From positions 1 to 60,763 of the forward strand of contig CACNFL010000005.1 of assembly GCA_902619745.1 (NCBI GenBank): a stretch of 60,763 bases of DNA, in the 5' to 3' direction. The translations under genes and the position numbers were made by a program. The stretch is from an uncultured Pelagibacteraceae bacterium (GTDB lineage Bacteria > Pseudomonadota > Alphaproteobacteria > Pelagibacterales > Pelagibacteraceae). The notes beneath the pieces are model-generated. The model ran no database searches, was not told the DNA's origin, and was given only the letters and a program-made list of their open reading frames with translations. Shown piece after piece: positions 27,942 through 36,591 of this stretch; position 1 is the stretch's first letter; each line of letters begins with the position of its first letter.

Positions 27942-29096
27942 ATGATCAAATTATATAAAATTATTTATTTTATTTTTTTAAGTTTTTACTTTCTATTTTT
28001 TTCAAACGTTAATGCTCAAGAAAAAATCAAAATAGGATTATTGGTACCCATGACAGGAGAAAATAAAGAGATTGGAGAGTCAATCATTAAAGCTGTTGGA
28101 TTAGCTGTCAAAGATATAGATAATGATATTATAGAAATCTATCCGAAAGATACGGCAACTAAAGCTAATCAAACTTTAAAATCAGCATTTGAGTTAAATG
28201 AAATGGGTATAAATATTGTTATCGGTCCAGTATTTTATGAAAGTTTAACTTATTTAGATGAAATGAAGGAATTAACTTTTTTATCATTAACAAATAAAAC
28301 TTTAGATCTTCCAAAAAATGTAATCTCTGCTGGAATTAATTCTACATCACAATTTAAAACAATAAAAAAATTTTTAGAAACAAATCAAATACAAAGAACT
28401 ATTTTTTTAACACCAATCCAAGATTATGAATTTGAAGTTAAAAGAGGAATGAAAAATTCAAAAATTAAAATTTATAAAGATTATGAATATAATACAGAAC
28501 CTACAAAACTAACAAAACAAATAGAAGAAATTACAAACTACAGAATAAGAAAGCAAAATTTAGAGGATGAAATAAAAAGGATAAAAAATTCAAATGATCC
28601 GAATAAAGAAATAAAAATAAAAAGACTTGAAAAAAGATACACTTTAGGTGGTTTAAATTTTGATGCTGTTGTAATTGCAGATTTTGATGAAAGTCTAAAA
28701 AGTGTATCTACATCACTTTTATATACTGACGTACTTCCTAAAAATAAATATTTTATAACTTTAAATCAATGGTTTGATGAAAGTCTATTAAACGAAACTG
28801 ATATCCAGCCATTATATTACCCATCAATAAATAAAGGAAATTTTGATAGCTACAAAATAAAATACTTTAACGCATTTAATGAGGATCCTACTCATTTATC
28901 TTTATTGAGTTATGACCTTGTTGGCTTAGTTTATTATTTATCCCTAAACTCAAATAAAGATAGCTTAAATAAAATTTTTAAAAGAAAAAATTCATTCAAA
29001 GGAAAAATAGGAATTTTTGATATCAAAAATAATAAAATTAATCACAGATTAAATTTTTATAAAATTGAAGATCAAAAACTTATAGAAATTTTTTAA
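27942..29096 (+). CDS. LpoA/YraM-like periplasmic binding protein
   Basis: This 384-residue exported protein has a signal peptide (about 1-25, ending VNAQ). Its type I periplasmic-binding fold begins KIKIGLLVPMTGENKEIGESI, similar to amino acid-binding proteins. No ABC transporter genes are nearby. Its position divergent from rsmI is that of yraM/lpoA, whose product activates penicillin-binding protein 1A, so a peptidoglycan-related role is preferred over transport. Unlike E. coli LpoA it has no lipobox cysteine and no N-terminal TPR domain. It overlaps the convergent rdgB end by 17 bases. Confidence 0.72.
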   Translation: MIKLYKIIYFIFLSFYFLFFSNVNAQEKIKIGLLVPMTGENKEIGESIIKAVGLAVKDIDNDIIEIYPKDTATKANQTLKSAFELNEMGINIVIGPVFYESLTYLDEMKELTFLSLTNKTLDLPKNVISAGINSTSQFKTIKKFLETNQIQRTIFLTPIQDYEFEVKRGMKNSKIKIYKDYEYNTEPTKLTKQIEEITNYRIRKQNLEDEIKRIKNSNDPNKEIKIKRLEKRYTLGGLNFDAVVIADFDESLKSVSTSLLYTDVLPKNKYFITLNQWFDESLLNETDIQPLYYPSINKGNFDSYKIKYFNAFNEDPTHLSLLSYDLVGLVYYLSLNSNKDSLNKIFKRKNSFKGKIGIFDIKNNKINHRLNFYKIEDQKLIEIF

Positions 29097-29682
29097 TTTT
29101 TTTAAAAGCCTGAAATCTATGATCCATCTTATATTTTTGAGACGGCTTCATTTCACCAAAAGTTTTTCTTTTTTTTAAAGGTATAAAAATTGGATCATAA
29201 CCAAATCCATACTTGCCTCTTGGTTCATTTGAAATATAACCCTCTACTTTTCCCAATACACAAAAAATTTTTTTATTTAAATATGAAATAGAAAGAGCGC
29301 AAATAAATCTTGCTTTAATTTTTTTATTTTTCCAATTTTTATCTTTTTTATTTAGCTCTCTATAAACTTTTCTAATAGCTTTACTAAAATCTCCACCCTT
29401 TCCTCCCCACCTTGCGGAATAAATTCCAGGACTTTTATCTAAAAGATCTATCTCTAGACCCGAGTCATCAGCCAAACAAATTAACCCTGTTTTTTTTGAA
29501 AAATATTTTGATTTAATTAATGAATTTTCTATAAATGTTTTTCCATTTTCAACTGGGCTCTTGAGGTTAAACTCAGATGTAGAATGAATTTTAATATTTT
29601 TTGGCAACAAACTCTTGATTTCACGTAATTTACCCTTGTTATTAGTACCTATTAATAATTTATGAATTTTTTGTTTTGACAT
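29080..29682 (-). CDS. rdgB: Non-canonical purine NTP pyrophosphatase
   Basis: This 200-residue Ham1/RdgB family enzyme hydrolyses dITP, ITP and XTP to keep deaminated purines out of nucleic acids. Motifs include the N-terminal GTNNKGKLREIKSLLP, CLADDSGLEIDLLDKSPGIYSARWGG and the C-terminal PRGKYGFGYDPIFIPL. It is divergent from grpE with 36 bases between the starts, where I see no convincing promoter. Confidence 0.95.
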   Translation of the reverse strand: MSKQKIHKLLIGTNNKGKLREIKSLLPKNIKIHSTSEFNLKSPVENGKTFIENSLIKSKYFSKKTGLICLADDSGLEIDLLDKSPGIYSARWGGKGGDFSKAIRKVYRELNKKDKNWKNKKIKARFICALSISYLNKKIFCVLGKVEGYISNEPRGKYGFGYDPIFIPLKKRKTFGEMKPSQKYKMDHRFQAFKKIKKFL

Positions 29683-29718
29683 CTAGAAATAACTAAAATC
29701 CTTACCATATAAGAGGTT

Positions 29719-30372
29719 ATGGAAAAAGAGGAAAACCAAAATAGCCCATCTAGAGATCAAAACCAGGATACAGTAAACGAAATTGAAAAACCTGAGGAAA
29801 ACTTAGCCGAAGAAAATAAACAAGAAACAGACCAAGAACCTAAAGAAGAGGTTAAAGAGCAAACTCCAGAAGAAAAAATTGCTGAACTTGAAGATAAAGT
29901 GACAAGAACTTTTGCTGAAATGGAAAATCAAAGAAGAAGATTTGAAAAAGAAAAAGAGGATGCTTTTGAATATGGTGGTTATAGTTTTGCTAAAGAGGCA
30001 TTAAATTTGATTGATAACTTGGATCGGTCAAAACATGTACTTGAAAGTGACGATAAGTTAAAAGACACTGAAGCATTAAAGAAGACATTAGAACATTTAG
30101 ATATTATTAAAAAAGATTTAATCTCAATATTCGAAAAAAATAACATTAAACCTATTGATAGCCTTAACAAAAAACTAGATCCAAACTTTCATCAAGCAAT
30201 GATGGAAATTGAAGACGATACGAAAGAACCCGGAACAATAATTCAGGAAATTCAAAAAGGCTTTACTATAAAAGACAGATTACTTAGACCCTCATTGGTT
30301 GGAGTGTCAAAAAAAGTAACAATTAAAGAAGAAAAAACTGAAGAAAATAAGGAAAATCAGGAAAATAAATAA
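29719..30372 (+). CDS. grpE: Nucleotide exchange factor GrpE
   Basis: GrpE releases ADP from DnaK. The 217-residue protein has a very acidic, low-complexity N-terminal segment (1-55), a long coiled-coil helix (about 55-110, EKIAELEDKVTRTFAEMENQRRRFEKE), and a C-terminal beta domain (LDPNFHQAMMEIEDD...GFTIKDRLLRPSLVGVS). It is followed by dnaK after 63 bases. hrcA, which often precedes grpE in other Alphaproteobacteria, is absent, so control by a CIRCE/HrcA system is unlikely at this locus. Confidence 0.95.
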   Translation: MEKEENQNSPSRDQNQDTVNEIEKPEENLAEENKQETDQEPKEEVKEQTPEEKIAELEDKVTRTFAEMENQRRRFEKEKEDAFEYGGYSFAKEALNLIDNLDRSKHVLESDDKLKDTEALKKTLEHLDIIKKDLISIFEKNNIKPIDSLNKKLDPNFHQAMMEIEDDTKEPGTIIQEIQKGFTIKDRLLRPSLVGVSKKVTIKEEKTEENKENQENK

Positions 30373-30384
30373 TTATGAGATCAA

Positions 30385-30412
30385 CTTGTAGTTTCACATT
30401 TAAACCCTATAT
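30385..30412 (+). promoter_or_regulatory. RpoH-type heat-shock promoter of dnaK
   Basis: CTTG (30385-30388) is separated by exactly 17 bases from CCTATAT (30406-30412). This matches the alphaproteobacterial RpoH consensus CTTG-N17-CYTATnT. It lies between grpE and dnaK, 24 bases upstream of the dnaK ATG. It indicates that dnaK-dnaJ can be induced by RpoH independently of grpE. Confidence 0.65.
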
Positions 30413-30435
30413 GACCAGAAAGAGACATTAATATT

Positions 30436-32361
30436 ATGAGCAAAATTATTGGAATAGACTTAGGAACAACAAATTCTTGTGTTGCAATTATGGAAGGAAC
30501 ACAGGCTAAGGTTTTGGAAAATGCTGAAGGAGCAAGAACTACTCCATCAGTTGTAGCATTCACAGATGAAAACGAAAAATTAATTGGACAACCAGCAAAA
30601 AGACAAGCTGTTACAAATCCAGAAAATACGATCTTTGCAGTAAAAAGATTAATTGGAAGAAATTTTGATGACCCAACAGTAAAAAAAGATGTAGAAGCTG
30701 CACCTTTTAAAATAGTTAATTCTGAAAAAGGTGATGCTTGGATTGAGGCCAAAGGTGAAAAATATTCACCTTCTCAAATATCAGCATTCATTTTACAAAA
30801 AATGAAAGAAACAGCAGAAAAGTATCTAGGTCAAGCTGTAACAAAAGCTGTTATTACAGTACCGGCATACTTTAACGATGCTCAAAGACAAGCAACGAAA
30901 GATGCGGGAAAAATTGCTGGATTAGAGGTTTTAAGAATTATCAATGAACCAACGGCAGCGTCTCTAGCTTATGGTTTAGATAAAAAACAAAATAAAAAAA
31001 TTGCTGTATATGACTTGGGTGGAGGGACATTTGATGTTTCTATCTTAGAATTAGGTGATGGTGTATTTGAAGTTAAATCGACTAATGGTGATACTTTTTT
31101 AGGTGGTGAAGATTTTGATAATGCTGTTGTTGATTACTTAGTATCTGAATTTAAGAAAGATAACGGAATTGATCTTAAGTCAGATAAACTTGCTTTACAA
31201 AGATTAAAAGAAGCTGCAGAAAAAGCAAAAATAGAATTATCATCTGCAGAACAGACAGATATAAACTTACCTTTTATCACAGCAGATAAAACAGGTCCAA
31301 AACACATTAATTTAAAAATGACTAGAGCAAAACTTGAGGCTTTAGTTGAAGACTTAATTGCTAGAACAATGCCTCCATGTAAGACTGCATTAAAAGATGC
31401 GGGAATTACTGCAAGCGAAATTGATGAAGTGGTTATGGTAGGTGGTATGACTAGAATGCCAAAAGTAATTGAAGAAGTAAAAAACTTTTTTGGAAAGGAT
31501 CCTAACAAGAGTGTAAACCCTGATGAGGTGGTTGCAATGGGTGCTGCTATTCAAGCAGGTGTATTACAAGGTGACGTTAAAGATGTACTTCTATTAGATG
31601 TAACTCCACTATCTCTTGGTATCGAAACACTTGGAGGAGTGTCTACAAAACTGATTGATAAAAATACTACAATTCCAACTAAAAAAAGTCAGGTGTTTTC
31701 AACAGCAGAAGATAATCAGCCAGCTGTATCTATAAGAGTTCTACAAGGTGAAAGAGAAATGGCTGCTGACAATAAAGCATTAGGAAATTTTGAATTAGTG
31801 GGTATTGCACCGGCACCAAGAGGAGTACCTCAAATTGAAGTTACATTTGATATTGATGCTAATGGTATCGTAAATGTTTCAGCAAAAGATAAAGGAACTG
31901 GTAAAGAACAAAAAATTCAAATCCAAGCTTCAGGTGGACTAAGTGATGAAGAAATTGAAAAAATGGTTAAAGATGCAGAAGCTAATAAAGAAGCTGACAA
32001 AAAGAAAAGAGAGTCTGTTGATGTAAGAAATCAAGCAGATACTTTAATTCACTCTACTGAAAAAAATTTAAAAGAGCATGGCTCTAAAATTTCTGATGCA
32101 GAGAAAAAAGCTATTGAAGATACATCCTCTGCTGTAAAAGAAGCTTTAAAAGGTGAAGATATTGAAGATATTAAGAAAAAAACTGAAGCTTTAGTTCAAG
32201 CTTCAATGAAACTTGGAGAAGCAATCTATAAATCACAACAAAGTGCAAAACCTGAATCTGGAAAGGATGATGGTGGAGATGATGCGGGTAAAAAAGACGA
32301 GAATGTTGTTGATGCTGATTTCGAAGAAGTAAAAGACGAGAATAAAGAAAAAAGCGCTTAA
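30436..32361 (+). CDS. dnaK: Chaperone DnaK (Hsp70)
   Basis: This is a 641-residue Hsp70. The ATPase domain shows [31 protein letters not shown] and [14 protein letters not shown]; the substrate-binding domain (about 385-600) starts after [14 protein letters not shown]. The acidic tail ends [19 protein letters not shown], close to the common EEVxDxx terminus used with co-chaperones. It works with GrpE upstream and DnaJ downstream. The RpoH-like promoter directly upstream suggests heat-shock control. Confidence 0.98.
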   Translation: MSKIIGIDLGTTNSCVAIMEGTQAKVLENAEGARTTPSVVAFTDENEKLIGQPAKRQAVTNPENTIFAVKRLIGRNFDDPTVKKDVEAAPFKIVNSEKGDAWIEAKGEKYSPSQISAFILQKMKETAEKYLGQAVTKAVITVPAYFNDAQRQATKDAGKIAGLEVLRIINEPTAASLAYGLDKKQNKKIAVYDLGGGTFDVSILELGDGVFEVKSTNGDTFLGGEDFDNAVVDYLVSEFKKDNGIDLKSDKLALQRLKEAAEKAKIELSSAEQTDINLPFITADKTGPKHINLKMTRAKLEALVEDLIARTMPPCKTALKDAGITASEIDEVVMVGGMTRMPKVIEEVKNFFGKDPNKSVNPDEVVAMGAAIQAGVLQGDVKDVLLLDVTPLSLGIETLGGVSTKLIDKNTTIPTKKSQVFSTAEDNQPAVSIRVLQGEREMAADNKALGNFELVGIAPAPRGVPQIEVTFDIDANGIVNVSAKDKGTGKEQKIQIQASGGLSDEEIEKMVKDAEANKEADKKKRESVDVRNQADTLIHSTEKNLKEHGSKISDAEKKAIEDTSSAVKEALKGEDIEDIKKKTEALVQASMKLGEAIYKSQQSAKPESGKDDGGDDAGKKDENVVDADFEEVKDENKEKSA

Positions 32362-32390
32362 ACTGACATTTAATTGTCTGGGGTAATTTG

Positions 32391-33518
32391 ATGGCTAAAA
32401 GAGACTATTACGATGTCCTAGGCGTTAACAAAAGCGCGAGTCCTGAACAATTAAAATCTGCTTACAGAAAATTAGCTGTTAAGTATCATCCTGATAAAAA
32501 TCCAGGAGATTCCAAAGCAGAAGAAAAATTCAAAGAAGCCAGTGAGGCTTACGGAATACTTTCAGATAAAGAAAAAAAACAAAACTACGATAATTTTGGT
32601 CACGCTGCATTTGAAAACGGTGGAGGTAGACCAGGTGGTGGCTTTGGTGGTTTCAGTGGAGCAGATTTCTCGGATATTTTTGAGGATTTTTTTGGTGATT
32701 TTGGAGGAGGTGGAAGATCAAGAAGTAGAAAATCCAATAACAGAGGTTCTGACTTAAGATATGATTTATCTATCTCTCTTGAGGAAGCTTATAGTGGAAA
32801 AAAGCAAGATATTAAATTTTCAACATCAGAACAGTGCGGTACTTGTAAAGGAAATGGATCAAAACCAGGTTACTCCCCAGACAGATGCTCATATTGTGGT
32901 GGTAATGGGAGAATAAGGTCTAATCAAGGATTTTTTACTGTTCAACAAACTTGTCCTCAATGTAACGGAAACGGTGAAGAAATTACTAATCCATGTAATG
33001 ATTGTAATGGTCAAGGAAAAAAACAAGCATCTAAAAGAATATCAGTAACAATTCCAAAAGGTGTAGATGATGGGACAAGAATAAGACTTGCTGGAAAAGG
33101 TGAGGCGGGAACCAGAGGTGGAGCAACGGGCGATCTTTATTTATTTATTAATGTCAACTCTCATAACTTATTCAAGAGATCAGATGAAAATTTATTTTTC
33201 GAATTTCCACTTTCTTTTGCTGATGCTGCTTTGGGTACAACTATTGAAATACCTACAATTGACGGAGGAAAAGCGAAAATAAAAATTCCCGATGGTACTC
33301 AAAATGGAAAACAATTTAGATTAAAAGGTAAAGGAATGCCATTTATGAGAAGAGGTGATTTCGGAGACTTATATGTTCAGGTTAAAACAGAGGTACCTGT
33401 ATATTTAAATAAAAAACAAAAAGAGTTATTAGAACAATTTAGAGAAATTGAAAACGATAAGTCAAATCCAAGTATTAAAAAATTTTTTCAAAAAGCAAAA
33501 GATTTCTGGAAAAACTAA
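32391..33518 (+). CDS. dnaJ: Chaperone DnaJ (Hsp40)
   Basis: This 375-residue type I J-protein stimulates DnaK ATPase. Domains in order are the J domain with HPD ([10 protein letters not shown]), a Gly/Phe-rich linker (about 75-110), four zinc-binding repeats ([32 protein letters not shown]), and the C-terminal substrate-binding domains. The ATG at 32391 gives the standard [12 protein letters not shown] start; a TTG one codon upstream is less likely. It follows dnaK after 29 bases. Confidence 0.97.
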   Translation: MAKRDYYDVLGVNKSASPEQLKSAYRKLAVKYHPDKNPGDSKAEEKFKEASEAYGILSDKEKKQNYDNFGHAAFENGGGRPGGGFGGFSGADFSDIFEDFFGDFGGGGRSRSRKSNNRGSDLRYDLSISLEEAYSGKKQDIKFSTSEQCGTCKGNGSKPGYSPDRCSYCGGNGRIRSNQGFFTVQQTCPQCNGNGEEITNPCNDCNGQGKKQASKRISVTIPKGVDDGTRIRLAGKGEAGTRGGATGDLYLFINVNSHNLFKRSDENLFFEFPLSFADAALGTTIEIPTIDGGKAKIKIPDGTQNGKQFRLKGKGMPFMRRGDFGDLYVQVKTEVPVYLNKKQKELLEQFREIENDKSNPSIKKFFQKAKDFWKN

Positions 33519-33554
33519 AAGACTAATCTTCTAAAAAAGGTTAATATTATCTAA

Positions 33555-34331
33555 ATGAAAAAAATTAATTTAGCGATTTCTGGTTGCATGGGTAGGATGG
33601 GCCAGCAATTAATTAAATCTTCAAAGAAAAATAAAAACTTTAAACTAGTTACACTTACAGAAAATAGATTAATAAATAAGAAGTTTAATGGAGTTAAACC
33701 TGAGTTAAATTCTAACAAAGCTTTTAAAAAGATTGACGTAATTATTGACTTTACAGTACCAAATTGTACGCTTGAAATTCTTAAAATAGCTTCAAAACTA
33801 AGGAAAAAAGTAGTAATTGGTACAACAGGATTTACCAGAAGCCAAGAAAATCAAATTAAAAAATATTCAAAAAAGATATCTATTTTAAAAGCTGGCAATA
33901 TGAGTTTAGGTGTAAATTTATTAATGTATTTAACAGAGATTGCATCAAAATCATTAAATGATGAGTACTTAAGTAAAATATTTGAAGTACATCACAAGCA
34001 TAAAAAAGACTATCCGTCTGGGACTGCATTAATGCTTGGGAAAGGAATTGCTGATGGAAAAAATAAAAATTTATATAATTTAATTGGTAAAAAATTCTTA
34101 AATAAAAAATCTTTTCCTTATGGAAAAAAAATTAATTTTAACTCAATTAGAAAAGGTGAAATTATTGGTGAACATGAGGTGAAATTCTCTAGTGGAAAAG
34201 AAATCATTACATTAAACCATGAAGCTTTTGATAGAGCACTTTACTCAGACGGAGCTTTGACTGCTTCAAAATGGTTAATGAAAAAAAAACCAGGATTATA
34301 TTCCATGAGAGATCTGCTTAATTTTTCATAA
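33555..34331 (+). CDS. dapB: 4-hydroxy-tetrahydrodipicolinate reductase
   Basis: DapB catalyses the second committed step of lysine and meso-diaminopimelate synthesis. The 258-residue protein has the N-terminal dinucleotide-binding motif ISGCMGRMGQQLI, the substrate segment IGTTGF, and the catalytic EVHHKHKKDYPSGTALMLG motif. It follows dnaJ after 36 bases and overlaps nth by one base (TAATGG). The dnaJ-dapB order is also seen in other Alphaproteobacteria. Confidence 0.95.
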   Translation: MKKINLAISGCMGRMGQQLIKSSKKNKNFKLVTLTENRLINKKFNGVKPELNSNKAFKKIDVIIDFTVPNCTLEILKIASKLRKKVVIGTTGFTRSQENQIKKYSKKISILKAGNMSLGVNLLMYLTEIASKSLNDEYLSKIFEVHHKHKKDYPSGTALMLGKGIADGKNKNLYNLIGKKFLNKKSFPYGKKINFNSIRKGEIIGEHEVKFSSGKEIITLNHEAFDRALYSDGALTASKWLMKKKPGLYSMRDLLNFS

Positions 34332-34983
34332 TGGATGAGAAAAAAAAAGCAAAAATTATAATTAAAACCCTTAATAAAATTTACCCTAAGGCGCCTGTTC
34401 CATTAAAAAGTAAAAATACTTTTACACTATTAATCTCTGTACTACTTTCTGCACAATGTACCGATGTTAACGTTAATAATGTAACTAAATATATTTATCC
34501 TAAATACTATAAACCAGAGCACTTTGTAAAATTAGGAAGAAAAAAGATTGAAAAATTAATAAAGAAAATTGGTATTTTTAGAATTAAAGCTAAAAGTATT
34601 TACCTAATGTCAAAACAGATTATAGAAAAACATAACGGTAAAGTGCCTAAGACTTTTGAAGAACTAGAAAAACTACCTGGTGTAGGACACAAAACAGCAA
34701 GCGTAGTAATGTCCCAAGGGTTTGGATATCCAGCTTTTGCAGTTGATACTCATATTCATAGACTTGCACAACGATGGGGTTTAACAAATGGGAAAAATGT
34801 AATTCAAACTGAAAAAGATTTAAAAAGAATATTTCCTAAAAAACCTGGTCTAAGCTTCATTTGCAAATAATTTTTTATGGTAGAGAATATTGTAAAGCGA
34901 GGGATTGTTATGGTTTAAGTTGCAAAATTTGCACTACTTGCTACCCAAATAGAAAAAAACCTGTTATTACCAAAAAAGCTTAG
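34331..34983 (+). pseudogene. nth: Endonuclease III with frameshift at an A6 run
   Basis: Endonuclease III removes oxidised pyrimidines from DNA. The first 179 codons read continuously and carry the HhH motif LPGVGHKTASVV (K121) and catalytic D139 (AVDTHIHRLAQRWG). They stop early at 34868-34870. Restoring one base in the A6 run at 34838-34843 (or a -1 shift on AAA AAA) continues for 46 codons as TWSKLHLQIIFYGREYCKAR and then the Fe-S cysteine region, ending at TAG 34981-34983. The total is then about 217 residues, the normal Nth length. So this is one gene with a frameshift, caused by sequencing error, recent mutation or recoding. The cysteine spacing is unusual (offsets 0, 5, 10, 13, 16). 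Confidence 0.88.
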
Positions 34984-34984
34984 T

Positions 34985-35920
34985 ATGAAAATTTTAGGAA
35001 TAGGGAACGCAATTGTTGATGTTATTTGCAAAGTAGAAGATAATTTCATTACCCAAAATAATCTTACAAAGAGTACAATGAAATTATTTTTTGATGAAAA
35101 TGAATTCAAAAATTTATTAATAAATCTTAAAATTGAAAAAACAGTTTCGGGAGGATCTGTAGCAAACTCTATAGTTGGGTTATCTCAACTTGGTAATAAG
35201 GTTGGTTTTATAGGTAAAGTTTCTGATGACAAATTTGGCAATAACTATGAAGAAGGGTTAAAAAAAGAAAATGTAGAATATTTTTATTCTAAAAAGAAAG
35301 AAGAATTGCCAACCGGAACATGTCTAATATTAGTAACACCAGATTCAGAAAGAACAATGTGTACTTTCTTAGGAACAGCTGGAAAAATTAATGAGGACGA
35401 TGTTAGTTCTGATGCAATTAAAAAAAGTGAAATAATATTTTTGGAAGGTTACTTATGGGATGAGGGAGAACCTAAGAAAGCATTCGATAAAGCTATAAAT
35501 AATGCAAACAAAGTTGCTATGTCGCTCTCTGATCTATTTTGTGTAGATAGACACAAACCTCATTTTTTAAACTTAGTTAAAAATAAACTTGATATAACCT
35601 TTGCTAATGAACAAGAAATAACTTCTTTAATTAATGCAAAAGATTTTGATGAAGTTATAAATTTTTCAAAACAACTTAATAAATTGGTGGTTATAACTCG
35701 AGGTGAGAAAGGTGCAGTTGCAATTAATAGTAATGAAGTTATTGAAAGTGATATAAAAAAAAATCTAAAAATTGTTGATCTTACAGGCGCTGGTGATCTC
35801 TTTGCTGCTGGTTTCTTACACGGGTACATTAACAAATTATCTACAAAGGAATGCCTATATAAAGGTACCGAAATGTCATCTAAAGTGATCCAACAAATTG
35901 GAGCAAGACTTCTAAATTAA
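34985..35920 (+). CDS. PfkB-family sugar kinase, adenosine kinase-like
   Basis: This 311-residue ribokinase-fold enzyme phosphorylates a sugar or nucleoside with ATP. PfkB signatures are the N-terminal GGSVANSIVGLSQLGNKVGFIGKV and the C-terminal DLTGAGDLFAAGFLHGYI with the catalytic aspartate in TGAGD. The overall pattern (GNAIVDVICKVED at the start, TGTCLILVTPDSERTM) is closest to the adenosine kinase-like group of Alphaproteobacteria. The substrate is not proven. The ATG begins one base after the restored nth stop, supporting that longer nth reading. The stop interlocks with the arfA-like gene. Confidence 0.85.
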   Translation: MKILGIGNAIVDVICKVEDNFITQNNLTKSTMKLFFDENEFKNLLINLKIEKTVSGGSVANSIVGLSQLGNKVGFIGKVSDDKFGNNYEEGLKKENVEYFYSKKKEELPTGTCLILVTPDSERTMCTFLGTAGKINEDDVSSDAIKKSEIIFLEGYLWDEGEPKKAFDKAINNANKVAMSLSDLFCVDRHKPHFLNLVKNKLDITFANEQEITSLINAKDFDEVINFSKQLNKLVVITRGEKGAVAINSNEVIESDIKKNLKIVDLTGAGDLFAAGFLHGYINKLSTKECLYKGTEMSSKVIQQIGARLLN

Positions 35921-36036
35921 CTTTTCTTTCTTTTAAAACTTCCCTTGCCTTTTTTTGGTTTAACTACTTTTGGTTTATACTTTTTAGTAAACAAATCTCT
36001 AGCCATTGGATTTTTTTTATTTAATTTGATAACCAT
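35917..36036 (-). CDS. arfA: ArfA-like alternative ribosome-rescue factor (39 aa)
   Basis: This very small gene encodes a basic 39-residue protein starting MVIKLNKKNPMARDLFTKKY and continuing KPKVVKPKKGKGSFKRKKS. The KPKKGKGSF-x-RK core and the preceding NP-x-A-x-x-L...KPKV pattern match ArfA, which rescues stalled ribosomes together with RF2 when tmRNA fails. In E. coli this core is KNKKGKGSYMRK. An internal ATG at 36004-36006 would give 29 residues. It overlaps the upstream winged-helix gene by 20 bases and shares TTAA with the convergent kinase stop. I rely on motif recognition only. Confidence 0.72.
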   Translation of the reverse strand: MVIKLNKKNPMARDLFTKKYKPKVVKPKKGKGSFKRKKS

Positions 36037-36580
36037 TTTTTTTACTAATTATAAATTCGTTATCATTAAAAGTGTTTAAGATTTTTTTTCTTAACCTGTA
36101 AATATGTGTCTCAACAGTATGGGTTTCCATATCAGATTGATAGCTCCAAACTTTTTCTTGCAATTCATCAATACTTACAGGTTTATTTGATTTAGATAGA
36201 TAAGTGATTGTATTAATTTCCTTTTCAGTCAATTTAAGCTTTTTATTATTTATTAACATTTCTCTAGAATTTAAATCGATAATATAATTATTTACTTTCA
36301 TTTCGGACTGGCTGTTAAATTGTATTTTTAAAAACTCTATGTTTATCTTTTCAATTAATTTAAAAATATTTATTGGTGTTTTATTTAAAACAAATTGATG
36401 GGTAATATCTAAATGATTTTTATTTGATATAACTAAATAATTATTTAAATTGCTTACTTGTTCGTTTAAGGAATTTTCATTATCCACAAAAATAATATTA
36501 AAATTAAGTTCTAATCCAATTTCTTCTAGAATGTGATATAACGAGCTAAACTTATATATTATTAAATTTTGAATACTCAC
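36017..36580 (-). CDS. OmpR-type winged-helix regulator with degenerate receiver
   Basis: This 187-residue protein has a C-terminal OmpR/PhoB DNA-binding domain (about 95-187), recognisable from KLKLTEKEINTITYLSKSNKPVSIDELQEKVWSYQSDMETHTVETHIYRLRKKI and the terminal NGYQIK wing. The N-terminal 90 residues occupy the place of a receiver but lack the usual DD / D-phosphoacceptor / K pattern. It is thus probably phosphorylation-independent. No histidine kinase is adjacent. It is divergent from the L,D-transpeptidase-like gene with 11 bases between starts, and overlaps the arfA-like gene. Confidence 0.8.
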   Translation of the reverse strand: MSIQNLIIYKFSSLYHILEEIGLELNFNIIFVDNENSLNEQVSNLNNYLVISNKNHLDITHQFVLNKTPINIFKLIEKINIEFLKIQFNSQSEMKVNNYIIDLNSREMLINNKKLKLTEKEINTITYLSKSNKPVSIDELQEKVWSYQSDMETHTVETHIYRLRKKILNTFNDNEFIISKKNGYQIK

Positions 36581-36591
36581 AAAAATAGATT

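Noticed and set aside
29676..29710. TTGACA at 29676-29681 as the -35 box of a grpE promoter
   Set aside because: No acceptable -10 box occurs at 16-18 bases; the best candidates are 8 or 21 bases away.
35917..36036. E. coli-style arfA control by an RNase III hairpin and non-stop mRNA
   Set aside because: The small gene has a normal stop codon and no hairpin near its 3' end.
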